Positions 1 through 12,361 of a DNA stretch of 64,000 bases are shown here, piece after piece. The DNA is from Marasmius tenuissimus (Eukaryota > Basidiomycota > Agaricomycetes > Agaricales > Marasmiaceae). Both the position numbers and the translations under genes were made by a program. The stretch's first letter is position 1. Every line of letters starts with the position of its first letter. The notes beneath the pieces are model-generated. The model was given only the letters and a program-made list of their open reading frames with translations, had not been told where the DNA came from and did not search any database. The stretch is taken from NCBI GenBank assembly GCA_029532415.1, contig JAQOTA010000047.1:186001-250000 (forward strand), read 5' to 3'.

Positions 1-1440
1 GTCGATATCAACCCCCCATGTAGAAGGACGTCAACTTGAAGTCGTATCAAGATGCACAGCACACCGTACATAGCACAAGCACCTCGGCACGTTGTTGCGG
101 GGGGCCTACAGTAACAGTAGATCGCTTCAAGATCACTCAATTGCGAGACCCACCTGCCAATCGAACCTGAACGACTCGCCCTAGACCAAAGGGGATGAGG
201 GGAGTCTGACATGGTTTAGGGTTGCATCCATCGATGCTTTCATTCCTGGGAGCAACTGAATTGCCAAAGAAAGTTTACGGTGAGAAAACCAGCTCCGGGT
301 GAACGAGATGGCACACTCCGCGGAAACAGCCCAAAATATCTAGGAATTCAATCATCTACTACGCACGTCGGTGGCTGCGGGCCAACTTCCAAGTGGGAAC
401 AAAGAAGCCATCCTATTAGTATGTATTCTGACAGCGCCCCGTTCTATCCTGATCCCATCCTGTTAAATGTTCACATGTACATGCACGAATTCATTTGCTC
501 GTAAACGAGTAATCTTCCTTCTTGCCGAACTTCCCAAAGCAACATATAACGCGGTTCCGGGGCGCTCTGCACGCGCCGCAAGAGAGGAAAGGGAGATCTC
601 AGATGTGCCCATGATTGAGCCATGATTTCCAAAACAAAAATCCCCAAGCCCTTTTTTCCCATCCCTGAAACGGCTCATCATAGCTCATCATGGACTTGTA
701 AATCATTACGCAGCATCCATAGCCACAAATCCGATCAGCGTGGTCAGGAGGGAGGCTGAGGCGTGAGGGAGGGTGAACGTTGAACCAGGAACTCCCACCG
801 TTCCGACTCCGATGTCTCTCGATTATGGGATCTTCGTCAGTTGTCATGCGAAACTGTGGTGACGACTCGATTGCAACAAATTTAATAAATTTGCAAGAGG
901 GAAACATCCGACCGGCAATGAGCAATGTCCTGTGAAAGAACTTCCGTGATGTCTTGCGGGTTTGAAATGAGGTGAAATGTTTTCGCTCCTGAGTCCTCCT
1001 CCTCCGCGTCCGCGACATGGAAAAGAGATCGAAGAGTAGATCGAGTCTCTGGATAATCAGACTAACAGGCCGCAGGAACGTCATTCACACGATTGGTTAA
1101 ATAGCCGGAACGTGTCAAAGATAAGATTGCTCAACCCCGGTCACACAAGCAGTTTTTGTCAGAGCAAAAAAACTTGGAATTGCGTTGTATGTACCAGACT
1201 CAAATAACGAAGTAATAAGCTTAGTCCACAGAAGAATACACTTTTCATGCTACAGTTTGAGTCTTTGGATTGCAAGAGACGAGATATGTGTGGAAGGAAG
1301 GGGTAACGGTCGTATGAATCTACGCATAGCTGGTGATCATAGTGGGGCATAAAGGCATGTCATGACGAGGGTTCAAGAAGGAAAGAGACCATGTGTGCGA
1401 CAAGAAAACAAAAAGAATCGAAAGAGAAAAAAACAGTAGA
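1..1440. other. Intergenic region downstream of SSN6
   Basis: No gene is supported here. The longest open frames lie at 599-1084 on minus and show no domain, no codon pattern and no splice context like the neighbouring genes. The right end is the 3' flank of the SSN6 gene. Confidence 0.6.
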
Positions 1441-4400
1441 CTACGCGTCTTTCATCCCCTTATCTCTGGGACTGTGTTTTGGACTCTCTGCGATGTGTTT
1501 GCTCCTCGGCGGACTCACGCTCGGCCTCGAGTCGACCTGCATCGCGTCCCTGTCCCTCTCGCGATCATCAGGATCCTCCGGTAGCGTGGCGATAGGAGGA
1601 AGTGCAAAAGTCCTCCTACCACCTTCCCTCTCCCGTTCTCTGTCCCTGTCACTGTCATTAGAAGTTGCACTGTTCGGACCAGAGTTCAATCCTACAGGCC
1701 GAGGGTGAGGAGGCAACACGCTAACTGGAACACCTGGACCAGGAGGACTTGCGCCCCGGCCCGAAGGTGGCCTTCCACCCTCTCTATCGCGATTGCTGTT
1801 GTACTCCGGCGACCTAGAGGTGGGTTGCTGCCTGAACGGGATCGGGCTAGGACGAGTACTCTGACTCATGGCAGTCGGTGACCTTCGTCCAGAAGAACCA
1901 GGTGACGAGCCTCTCCTCTTCTGCGAAGTCCCGGGGATCTCAATCCGGCTCCTTTTATTCGAATCCGATCCGGGTGTGGGAGCGTCATCCATAAGCCCGG
2001 GGGAGAGAGGTCGCTTCATCGGCATGGGGAGGGAAGGGGTGATGGACGAAGGAGAAGCCATGGTGACGCTACCGTTGCCTCCGCTAAGGCTTCTCGTCGA
2101 CGACACCGAATCTCGATGAGGAAGTCGTGGAGGGCTTCCAGCTCCGTTCGCTGAACCCGAAGAGGTATTGCCGCTGCCGTTTCCGGCAGCCAGGGACATC
2201 AATGTATCTGCAACGCCTTCGTCGTAATCGTCGTCGACTTGTCTGTTTGGAGGTCGAGGGGTTCCCCTGCCACCAGTTGCAGTAGGTGAGGGTCGAGAAG
2301 AACCAGAACCCGATGCCGAAGGGGAAGAGGCCTTGTAGACAGCGCGGAGAGAGGAAGAAGCTGGAGTGCTCGTGACGGACTCGCCATCCTCGTCTCGACG
2401 TTTGCCACCGCTACGCTTCTTGCGTTCTTTCTTCTCCTGAGAAGGAAGTTGAGGAACTGATGTGTCAGACGGGGGCGGTGGGTTGACCTGCGGGCGGCGA
2501 CGTTTCGACATGTTACTCTCCGATATAGGATGAGGGCTTTCCGAAGTTCTTCTGCTGAAGCCAGTCGGCGTTGGGATCTGAGAAGGATGGGAGTGCGGAG
2601 GTGAACCATGAGCATGTGGGTGGGAAGGATGGGGTGAAGGGTGACTGCTATGATGACCAGGTGGGGGAGGTGGAGGAGCAACCATCCTCGAGATACCAGG
2701 GGGGTACTGCGCCTGTTCTCTCGCGTCCCTCACGTCCCTTTCTCTCTCCCTCTCCCTCTCAGCTCTATCCCTCCTTTCCATCTCAAAATCCCCTCTCATC
2801 ATATGATGACTATCATGCCTCGTTGGATCATACCTTCCTCTTTCCCTCTCCCTCACAGGAGGCCCATCCGGACTGCCACCTCGCTTTTGATGAGCTACAG
2901 GTGGGAGCGGGGGCGCCCCACCCGACTGAGTCTCCCAAATCCTTTCCCTCTCTCTCCTCGGCGAAGGCAACGTATCCTCTCTATGACTCACCGCAGGCGA
3001 CCATCCAGCACCTCCCGGATACTCGGGATTCCCATTCGCTCGTCGTCCACGTTCCCAGTCCCTGTCTCTATCGCGTTCGCGCTCACGATCTGAACTAGAA
3101 GTGGGTGGTCGCCATGGACCGTCTTCTGATGGTGGTATCCGTGAGGCGCCGGGAGGTGGAGGAGGTTCGGGATATGAGGCGGAAGATGTGCGAGGGTGCA
3201 AACTTGGAGAACGGGCTAGCAGAGGTGATGGATTCGCATTCGCTCGACTCGATGGTGGGAATCCACCTGTCTGAAAGGGTGGTGGCGGTGGAGGTGGAGA
3301 CCTTCCTCTTGAGTGATGGCTTGAATGAGGGGGGAGATGAGGAGGCAAAGAATGGGAAAGGTGATGAGGCTGGGAGTGATGCGCGGGGGGTAAGGTGGAG
3401 GTGGGAGGTGGGGAGACAGATCGGGCGGGAGATGGTCGCCTTCGGGTGAAGAAAGCATCTGGATGAGAGACAACGCCACGCCCAGGTGGTGGTGGTGGTC
3501 CCCGCTCGTCTGTTGGTGTATGGGTGTGTAGTAGGAGGCTTCGCGGAGGCAAACCTCCGTCTCGTACATCTCTCGCGTCTCGGGCATCTCTGAGGTCACG
3601 GATATCCCTCAAGTCCCGACCGTCCCTATCCTGAGAGTATTCTCGGCTATGACCATGCCGGGGGAGCGGAGGTCGACTGTCGACGTCCATGGGTGCCAAC
3701 GTCTGCACATGCCTTCCTTCATCAATGTTCACAGGTGGAGGTGGTCCACCTCTGAACGGCCCAGGCGGCGACCTCGTATGGCCATTGAGTAGAGGCTGGT
3801 TCGCGGACGGCGGCGGCAATGAAATCTCGTTCGTATTGCCGGGGGGGCCCCTCGAATCCGTCCTGAAGCTCGGGATACCTCCCCTCTGTCCCGGTGTCTG
3901 AAGAAGCAGCGGTGGACCTGAGAGTCCAGGAGGCGGCACGACTGCGCTGGCATACGCCGTGGGATGGACATCCTGGGGACCCGGTGCCGCCGGCAGCTGC
4001 CCACCAGTGGTCTGAGCCTGTTTCAGCAGAATCAACCTTCCACTGATGACTTCGTTGCCGGGATCCAGTTCTGACGCTCTGGCGTAAGCATCAATCGCAT
4101 CTGAAATTTGATTGTTACAGCTCTCGTAAAGTGAGCCCAGGTCAAACCAGACTTCAGAGATGTAAGGATTGATTCTGATCGCGCGAGAGTAGGCATCGAG
4201 AGCATCGCGGAACTGATTGATCTGGAAATAGAGGACGCCAATGGAGCACCAGAAGGTGGGGTTGCGACCATCCCGGTACACAGCCTGTTGATACGCTTCG
4301 TATGCCTTGTTATACTTCTGGCCTGCCATGTAAGCGCGACCGAGGAGGTACCAAGACTGAGCGTCGGAGGAGTCTGGCAACGTCGAGATGTTCAAAAGTG

Positions 4401-5712
4401 TGTCACGAGTAGAGTGGATGATTGCAAACTCACCGGCTTCGAGACTCTTGGTTAAGTACTGGATAGCCAAGTCTTGGTTCTGGAAGGAGGAACCATCTTG
4501 GTGGTAGAGCCAGCCGAGCTGTTGTAGGACTTTGGCATGTCCTGGGTTGTCGGCAACAACGCGTTCGTAGGCATTCTTAGCTCGATCGTGCTGTGCAGGA
4601 TGAGGGTGAGCGTGATGTTTCGGAGATTGATAAGGATGAACTTACATCTTTCTGCTGTTCATACACATGTCCGATCTGGAACCAAATGTCGGCATTGGCC
4701 AGGGGACTTGGTGGATTGCGAAGGATACGATCAAAGCACCCCAGTGACTCGTCGTACTTTCCTTGCTGTTTGTAGATGATGCCAAGGCGGAACAGGATTT
4801 CGTTGGCCTTGTCAAAATCTGAGTAGGTGGTCAGTGATCAACAGCAGTATGAAGAATATTGGAGTCATCACCTTTGTCCATCCTGAGGACGGACGAAAAT
4901 GCCTCTTCGGCGTGGTCGAGGGAGCCATAGCGATCATACAGTATGCCGATTCCATACCACAGTTTGGGGTCCTCTCGGGGATTGGGAAGGAGGTAAAGCG
5001 CCTGCTGGTATGCAGAGTACGCCTTCTGCAAGTCGTCTTGCATCAGATAACAGTGGCCTGTGATAAGATGAGATGGGATAGGATGACGAGATAAGATGAC
5101 GCGATTGTTGATCAGCTTCCGGTAACAAAGCCAAAAAAGGAAAAGTCGACAACTCACCAAGTGCACTCCAGACTTCGCCATTCTCTTCCTGCAAACTTAG
5201 CACACGCTGGAAGAACTCGATGGCCTGATTTGGAAATAGAAGTTGAACACATGAATATACAGCAGAGAAAAATAAACATACCTTGGGATAATTCTCTTTG
5301 ATCCGAGCTATGCCTGCAACCTGGGTAAGACCGGACAGGGACATCGGATTGTGCCGCAGGGCATTTTCATAAGCTGACAGCGCGTGTTCTAGGTCACCCA
5401 TTTGTTCCGCGACCCTTCCTGATCAGAGAAAAACAGAAGACAACGATCAGAATGTGAGCACATAGGCGTGATTGTACTCGTCTCACCTATCAAAAGCCAC
5501 GTCTGCTCGTTAGCTGTGTTGAGTTTCTGAATCATTGAGGGAGGTGGTGGCGGGAGCGCGCCATTGGGGGCTGCTGAAACTGTGGGGGAGACTATGGGCG
5601 TTGCTGCTGGTGGCTGCTGGGGAATCAATGCAGAAGGATGAGGGGGAGGAGGAGGAGGATCATGCATGCGAATATCCCTGTCGGGGAGACGGGGAGGATG
5701 ACGGATAGACAT
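1441..5712 (-). CDS. SSN6: Ssn6/Cyc8-type general transcriptional corepressor (TPR protein)
   Basis: Scaffold of the Tup1-Ssn6 corepressor, which DNA-bound repressors recruit in the nucleus. Six exons join to 1312 aa: 5712-5487, 5418-5282, 5224-5158, 5057-4872, 4818-4646 and 4590-1441. All five introns (53-100 nt) have GT..AG ends and keep frame. After a proline-rich start (MSIRHPPRLP) there is a run of about ten TPR repeats, for example AIEFFQRVLSLQEENGEVW and AKNAYERVVADNPGHAKVL. This is the number and position expected of the Ssn6 family, whose TPRs bind Tup1 and repressors. From about residue 400 the protein is low complexity: Pro-, Ser-, Arg-Asp- and Arg-Glu-rich, with a KRRRPQV-like basic patch. 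The C-terminal half evolves fast in this family and is the long single exon here. The start is chosen because it opens the exon directly upstream of the first TPR. Identification is firm; details of the disordered tail are not functional evidence. Confidence 0.95.
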
Positions 5713-7035
5713 CCTTGAGCTATGGTGGGGGGGAGAAAGGAGGCGGGAAAGTTATCTCGGGAAGTGGGGAGTTTGTATATAAAGGAACGGAGGGATGGTT
5801 CGCAGTGGCGATCAATTTGGGATCGTGCAACTTGGATCTCGGGTGGTTACTTGCCAATTACCAAATGCGCTGCCAAATCAGATCCAATCTGGGAAGCCGT
5901 AATTATGTCAGCATGTATGTAATATCAAATAGTCTCGTTCTTGGGTGCTTCTCGCGTGGCGACCGTTTATGATCAGGGCAACTTTAATCGCAAGCGCCAG
6001 CACCAGGTTCCCAAATTCAAGTTATTTCAATTCATACAGTTCAATTCAGTTGCGGCCCAACAATAAATGGCTCCCACGCCTCCGTTCCCGGCCCGTACTT
6101 TTGTTTATTCTCCTTCCGTTCAGGAGCATACGTCACCGAGTCCGGCAACCGTCTGCGACAGAGTTGTTCCAGCGACGACCCTAATATTATCCCCGGCTCC
6201 GCCTATCTCGGTCAGTTGCGAGGCACCCTGCCGCCAAGCTCCCCATTATTCCCTGCTCGTCACATTTTCCATGTCAGAATCCTTGCGTACGTTTATATTT
6301 ACCCTCATTCAACAGTCAATTCATCTCGATCCGTTCCCAGCTTCCCTCAATTCATAGATGTTATCACCGCGATTCAAAAGTCTTTCACACCATATGTCTG
6401 ACAGCTTTCCCGCCAGTGAGAGGGGCCTTCGAGACCTCGGACCTCCAGCCCTGAACCTGATTTCTATTGCTGTTGTAGAGACTACATACGATGTAAGACA
6501 ACATCACCTCAGATCACCGCCGGCATGACAGGGGTGCCACCATTAGATTCAGAGCTGACCGGGAAGCCATCGAATGCCGGCTCTTGTCTTGTACTTTATT
6601 GAATTCAGCTGTTCTGGCGGTGCAACTACCAGCCGCCAGCGCAGGGGACCGTTTTTCCGAGTAACGGAAATGTGGACATAAAGTCAATCAACTGAGAATT
6701 CAGCAGCGCCCATCGCACCTGTGTGGTTAATTAAGAATCGGAAACCGTGATTGATCTCCTCCGTTGGTTGGGGTATTTGGTTTCGCTGTATGATGGATCA
6801 CTGAAACGCAACATTCTTTGATTGTGTATGTACAACAAGGGGCACACAAACGCCCACAACGATGATAACGATGGAGATTACGATCAGGAGATCATCGATC
6901 ATCAAGAATTAAAACTCCGAATGCTGTGCAGCTGAGTGTACAGCCAGTGAGCCGACCACGCTGTGTAACGACGACGAACTCTCTGTTTATAACCTCCATC
7001 TTCTCTTGTCTATCTCTGGTAGCAATCAGAATCCA
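5713..7035. promoter_or_regulatory. Intergenic region between SSN6 and SERF promoters
   Basis: Divergent spacer of about 1.3 kb between the SSN6 start (minus) and the SERF start (plus). A TATATAAA-like stretch at about 5776-5783 lies near the SSN6 start. Nothing else in it supports a gene. Confidence 0.5.
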
Positions 7036-7435
7036 ATGACCCGTATGCCACTTTTTTTGACCATTATCAATGTCGTGACAACGGTCCAACTGACTTTTAG
7101 CTTCATTTATGCATGGCTAGGCGGTAATCAGCGAGAACAAGACCGTTTGAAGGCCCAAAAGAAAGCGGCTAACCAGAAGAAACCCAAAGAGAGTGCAACG
7201 AATTTGGCAAAGAGAAAGGAAGCGTGAGTTCTTTATTTTGTATCCTTTTGGTTTCGTGTCGTTAGGGGTCCTTGTACTCTGTCTATCAGCTCCAATCACG
7301 ACCTTGTCCTCCACCCTATTCATCATTACTGACGACCTTGTATTGCATTCTAGTGATGCCGAAGCTCTCCGTGCAAAGCAGAAGAAGAAGGAAGAAGAGA
7401 AAACCGCTGCCAGTAGTTCGGGTGCGAATAAATAA
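7036..7435 (+). CDS. SERF / 4F5-family small basic protein
   Basis: Three exons, 7036-7042, 7121-7223 and 7354-7435, give a protein of 63 aa. The first exon holds only ATG ACC C. Splicing to GCGGTAATCAG creates MTRGNQREQDR, the hallmark N-terminus of the SERF (small EDRK-rich factor, 4F5) family, so the tiny first exon is well supported. The rest is Lys/Glu/Ala-rich (KKAANQKKPKESATN, QKKKEEEKTAA), as expected, and the length fits the family (about 60-70 aa). SERF proteins are small, charged, largely disordered and conserved in eukaryotes. Animal members promote amyloid assembly and the human one is also nucleolar; the fungal role is not established. Introns are 78 and 130 nt. Confidence 0.9.
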
Positions 7436-9259
7436 CATTCGCTCAGTGTGCTGTAGACTTTGCACACGATTCCTTGATCTCTGGGTGTAAGACCGTGGAA
7501 TACTGGGTTGACATAGAGAAGGGGGGGAGTGGAGGGGGGAAGGGGGGCTCTGGGGTTTACGTTGCGTCGTGCATAGGCTCCCTCATCGTTTTCACTACTC
7601 ACAGTGCACACGACTTGTATCATTTCATGCTTTTGGGTCCTCGAATGTAGTCAATCGCTTTGCCTTCAAAGACTGGCTCTTCCTCACTTCACATTGCTTT
7701 GCCCTCAGTTTGAATTCCGGGCTGTCAGCAGCCTGTTGAGTTGAACCTCAGTTCATGCTTATTGCTTATTTTTACCTGTAACGGAACATGGGTACCAGGT
7801 AATGAATCCTCATTCAAAGCTTTTATTCTGATCCTCACGACCCTTCAAACGGTAAACCAAAACTTCCGATCCGCCGGTCTACATAATTCTCAACGAACGG
7901 GTCGGACAAATCTCCATGGCTCCCAGAACGTTCCGGAATCATTGCGACAGTTAGACCCTTCACGAAGACATGCGCCCGGCGCCGGTATGGAACTTGCTAC
8001 TTTTCTAGGTCGCCGAACCTGGTGTCAAGTGCGTGTGTCGAGGGTCTCCACATGCCCCATGAAGACCGATACAATTCATCATGACTGAATCCCTGTGGGT
8101 TGAGTCCATGCATCAGTCCGAGATGATATTGGGGGGACGACTCAATTACCTCAATTCAAAAACAGCCATCAAGTCGTTTGACAGGCTGAGCTGTCCCTGG
8201 CTTAGCCGTTCTGGTATACTTAAAAGGTTTAAGAGCCTCAAGGAGCGCTCGCGGCTCGTTGCTGGGCTAATGTGCGATGATTCTCCGCGTCGGATTTCGG
8301 ATTGATGATTCGAGGAGCTGAGCCACACAAGCGAGGGGAAGGTTTGCCGAGCTAGAGCTAGGGTCCAAACTGGCACTCTAACCAAGCAAGTTTAGCCACT
8401 TTCATACCGTATCGAGTATAACAAGTTCCTTGTAGGCCTGTGTCTTTCAAGCCATGATGCACACTAAAGCTAGTTCCGAAATTCGGGAGCCTCAACGACT
8501 CGACTCAGGACTGCGATTGTATAGTGTATACCATAAACGGTATACTTCGCCTCGAGCCCTTCGAACGAGCCTGTCTACGATGACATCGGCTTAATCTCGA
8601 CAATCAATATATGTCGACTCATCGGATTGCGGAATCGTAGGTACCGCCGTTGTCCGTGTGACTCCGGATCCCTATTCGATGCTAACCGTCAAAACGGTGA
8701 CAGAACTATGAATTCCCTGTCACCCGACGATGAAACAAACCCCAACCAGGAACGTGGCTTGAACGGAATTACCTATCCATTACAGTAATTGATTTCTGGA
8801 CGTGCGCGTATTGAACATCACCGGAAGTTAAAAAAACGTCAACTAGTGACTCCTTCTTATAATAGCTAGCGATTGGTGGAAATGAGATCAAGACCAACGA
8901 TTTGCATGCTTGGTTAGTATGTATGTAGGGCGCACTAGTCATGCACGCCTCCTAGCTCTATGGATTAGTGACGGGAAGCGAACGGGCTGTTCAGCCAGCC
9001 ATTCAGCTAGTGGCAGTAGTCGCAGCTGGCGGGTGTTCAAGTACAGGTAGTGCGAAATTCGAAATACACCAATTTCACAGATGGAGTTTAAGTCTACAGC
9101 CTGATGGCAGATGACTTTTGGAACCGCGCGGCCCAGTATAGTAGTGTACGGCAGGTCGTGAAGTTCTAGCCTTCGAGGCAATCAATGAATGACGAGAAAA
9201 CGACCACGGGTGCACGGGACGGGTCCTTATTCTCTTAGATTCTCTTAGTCCTTCACTGT
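7436..9259. other. Gene-poor spacer
   Basis: About 1.8 kb with only short open frames lacking any recognisable domain. It contains a small perfect inverted repeat, GTATACC/GGTATAC, at 8526-8532 and 8539-8545. Confidence 0.5.
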
Positions 9260-9935
9260 AGGACCCCCGAATATACCCTGGGATGTCTGCGCCGCAGGCG
9301 GATGAAAATTTCAATATTTGGGCGATGTATATGTCAGAAAACGGATGACTTTTGCTACTTTTTTGACCGAAAGTCTGATCCGGTTGTAAGGGGAAGTGCG
9401 GATGACTTTTGGCTGGTGGGCCGGTATGAGTCAGGTGCGGATGAAAAAGTACTGGGTGGAGGATCGAACATCAGCCTCACCAAACCCACTATCATTCGGC
9501 AACGCCATATACCGATACACTATACGGTTGCTTTTGGAGTGTGCATTATTGAGCTTGATTGGAGACAGTAGTCCTCAGTATTACTGCTGAGTAAGTGAAC
9601 GCACGTCGCGTGTTGGTTTTTCTTTTTGGCAATTCACTCGCGAAGGAAGCTCAGGACATGCTGGAGGACCTTGAAGAGGCTGAAGAGTACGAGACAATAG
9701 ATACGCGCTAGATAGACATAAATAGGGCGCTGTCGAGAGAAAAAAAAGCAGTTTCAGGCCAAATTTGGGCGAAAATTCGGGTTTTTACCATGCATGAGGC
9801 TCGAGGCGGATGAAAATTGGCCTCGGGCAGGTATGGGTAAAAAACGGATGAAAATTTCTAGATTTCGGTAGATTTCGGTGCGGATGTAAAAGTGCCTCTT
9901 GAGATCAGACATCCCAGGGTATATTCGGGGGTCCT
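9260..9935. mobile_element. Non-autonomous hAT-like transposon (MITE), 676 bp
   Basis: Perfect 30-bp terminal inverted repeats occupy 9260-9289 and 9906-9935 (outer end AGGACCCCCGAATA). They are bounded by an exact 8-bp target duplication, TTCACTGT, at 9252-9259 and 9936-9943. An 8-bp duplication is the signature of hAT transposases. The interior has no transposase frame, so the element depends on one encoded elsewhere. Seven same-strand CGGATG motifs, four of them followed by AAAA, sit in two subterminal clusters (see the repeat entry). No mismatch in the terminal repeats or target duplication suggests a recent insertion. Superfamily assignment rests on duplication length; the TIR sequence itself was not matched to a known family. 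Confidence 0.9.
9299..9890 (+). repeat. Subterminal CGGATG direct repeats inside the hAT-like MITE
   Basis: CGGATG starts at 9299, 9342, 9399, 9438, 9807, 9845 and 9881, always on the plus strand. Most copies continue as AAAATT, ACTTTT or TAAAAG. They cluster within about 180 bp of the left end and 130 bp of the right end and are absent from the middle. hAT elements are known to carry clustered subterminal motifs bound by transposase; that role is inferred here. Confidence 0.75.
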
Positions 9936-9943
9936 TTCACTGT

Positions 9944-12361
9944 TCAGGGAAGGGAAGGCGGGGAAACAAGCGTAACTTTGATCCTTCCCTTCCCTGCAAA
10001 TGAATGAAGGCTTGAAGGAGAAGGAAAGCTCGAAGAGCGGCGAAGCAACGTCGAGGAGAAGAATACAGTTCGTGGCAAGCTCGGAGCTATGAAACTGTAT
10101 CAAGGTTCAAGGATACTGTTTTACTTACACTCGCCCGGTTCCTCTTCAAGAGACAGTGAGAACGTACTTGGCTCATTACGGTTCACCCCCATGATCATCT
10201 TCACTCCCTATCAGATCGAGAAAAGAAGCTCATTACCCACGCCTTTGAGGCTTGGACTGTTTCCGTTCCATCTCTCTTCTCACAATCCGACTAGTGACCG
10301 ACCGGCGACAGACATAGATATGCCATGATTGTCATAATGATGATGATCGTGCCCAAGCCCACTCAAAAACGGCACAACGAAGAGCTTTCCATCGGTGGCT
10401 GTAGAAGTTTCAAATGGAGCTATGCGATAAACCCGAAAAAAGACCAGCTGGGCACGAACAAGGGGATGAGAACTAGAAGGAGAAATCACAAATCCCATCA
10501 ACGTGATCATACACAACAACTGTTCCAATTCAAGCGTCAACACGACACGGACGGACGGTGTTCTCGCACCTTAATCGCCGAGGTCCCAAATCTTTCATTC
10601 ATCATGATCTCTCTCCCTTTTTGGTATCAACCGGATCCTATTTGACCTGAGTGGCAGCCACACTGATGTGTTGTCATTACCTTCTAATTAGAATCCGGAT
10701 GGAAACAAACGATATAAATGAGGTTCGTGACAGGTCATTTCGTTGCCCCGTATAGGGCTGGATTAGAGTAGGCATCTGTATACATCCATACCTCCCGTCC
10801 GTATACGATATTCAATATTCCGATTCGCAGGGGCCGGGGTCAATGATCATTCCTGAGCCTGTTGTAGAACAGGGAAGGATAAAGACCCTCAGGATACCCG
10901 GCGGCGGGCAAAGCTACTAGGCGACGTTCGGTTAGCATATACTGTGCACAGTGTGGCCACACAGCATGCACGGTTACCGTACGACGGTAGAAGCTGGTTC
11001 CACGCAAACGGCAGAAGGGGGGTAATTTCGGTAACACTTGTGCAACCTTTCACTCACCAGGGCCAAATAGAACCACGAATCATCCGTACATATATTCTGC
11101 CTGTCAATCATGGCTCAGTTATGTTAACGTGTGGGGAGCGTTTCCAACGAAGAATCAGGTAGCCAGCCAGCGAGCGAAGTAAGAATGGTTGTTCCCAGCT
11201 ACCACGAGGATGTGGCGTGGCTTAGGGTTTCCATTCATGCAATGGATGACATTTGACGCTGCGTGCGCCAGAGGGGTAAACAGGTGAAAGTCGTTCGGCA
11301 GATCGGGGCGTACAAATCTCACCCCGACCCCGCAGGCCCATGGCCAGGACCGACATATAAATGGGATGGTCGATAATTGCATGATAAACCCCATTAATGA
11401 TTTAACGGTTTACGGCCTTCAGCCTTTGTCTTGTCATCAATGCTTTGCCCCTTGGAGGTTGAGATACCGCCACCAAATTCTAAGCCTCCAAGGGGTCTTA
11501 GGATAGGACCGCATGATGAAAAGATACGGAGATGAAGCGACGGTTCATGAGGACGAGTTCGTCATATTAACTTTAAAAGCACCGCAAAGAAGAGGCCCTT
11601 GATCTGAAATGATAACCCTTTTCAACGAATTCCACATCAGGAGGCTGACAGTATACATACTCACTCCTCATGCGTACGGGTCGGATCGGGTTGTGTTGCA
11701 GGGTCTGAGGCTTCGTTTCCTCCCATACCATAGGACAGTGCTATAAATAATAGGGCGCAGTCGCTGTTCACTGATGACGCGTTCGATGTTCTCAGGTACA
11801 GACCCGTTGCAAAGCCGAGGCATCGACGGGCAGATCGCTGTAGATTGAGATGTTGATGTACAGCACGCAGTCGAAAGCGATATACCGCTCGATCCCCTAG
11901 CGCCCCTGCCAAACCGAGGGTAGGACCCTCGCAAGATAGAGCAGGATCAATGAAATCTCCCAGCCGAATGAGCAATGTGAGCAGCCAACAGCGCACGCGA
12001 CCTTCAGGAGAGGATTTGACGCGGCACACCAAACGGAGTCTAGGGACTGAAAACCTAATCTGTCGTGTGGCGTCCTCAGTTCCACCGGTCCAAAACCCGG
12101 GCGCTGCTCCCGGTAATATTTCCCGCAGGATGATATGGGCGTGGTTGCTTTATTATCGTAATCAGATAATGAATGTCCTATGTATATAACCTGTTGAGAT
12201 GCTAAGTGAGGAGTCTATTAATCGACGCGTCTACTCACTTCCATCAAGGATCAACAGCATGCTAAGTCCCGCATAGGTATATGAGTACTGAGGAAAGATG
12301 GAGATTAGTGTGATGGTTCTGGGGAACCGTTTTGCCGACGAACGCACTAGGTTAAAATCTT
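9944..12361. other. Gene-poor spacer
   Basis: About 2.4 kb between the MITE and the BRL1 stop codon. Only short, unrelated open frames occur on both strands. I see no conserved domain, tRNA cloverleaf or repeat that I can support. Confidence 0.5.

Noticed and set aside
2571..3449. Long plus-strand frames opposite SSN6
   Set aside because: They mirror the Pro/Ser/Arg-rich low-complexity half of SSN6; repetitive codons leave the antisense frames open.
8526..8545. GTATACC/GGTATAC hairpin as a terminator or operator
   Set aside because: A seven-base stem is expected by chance in a window this size and no gene lies beside it.
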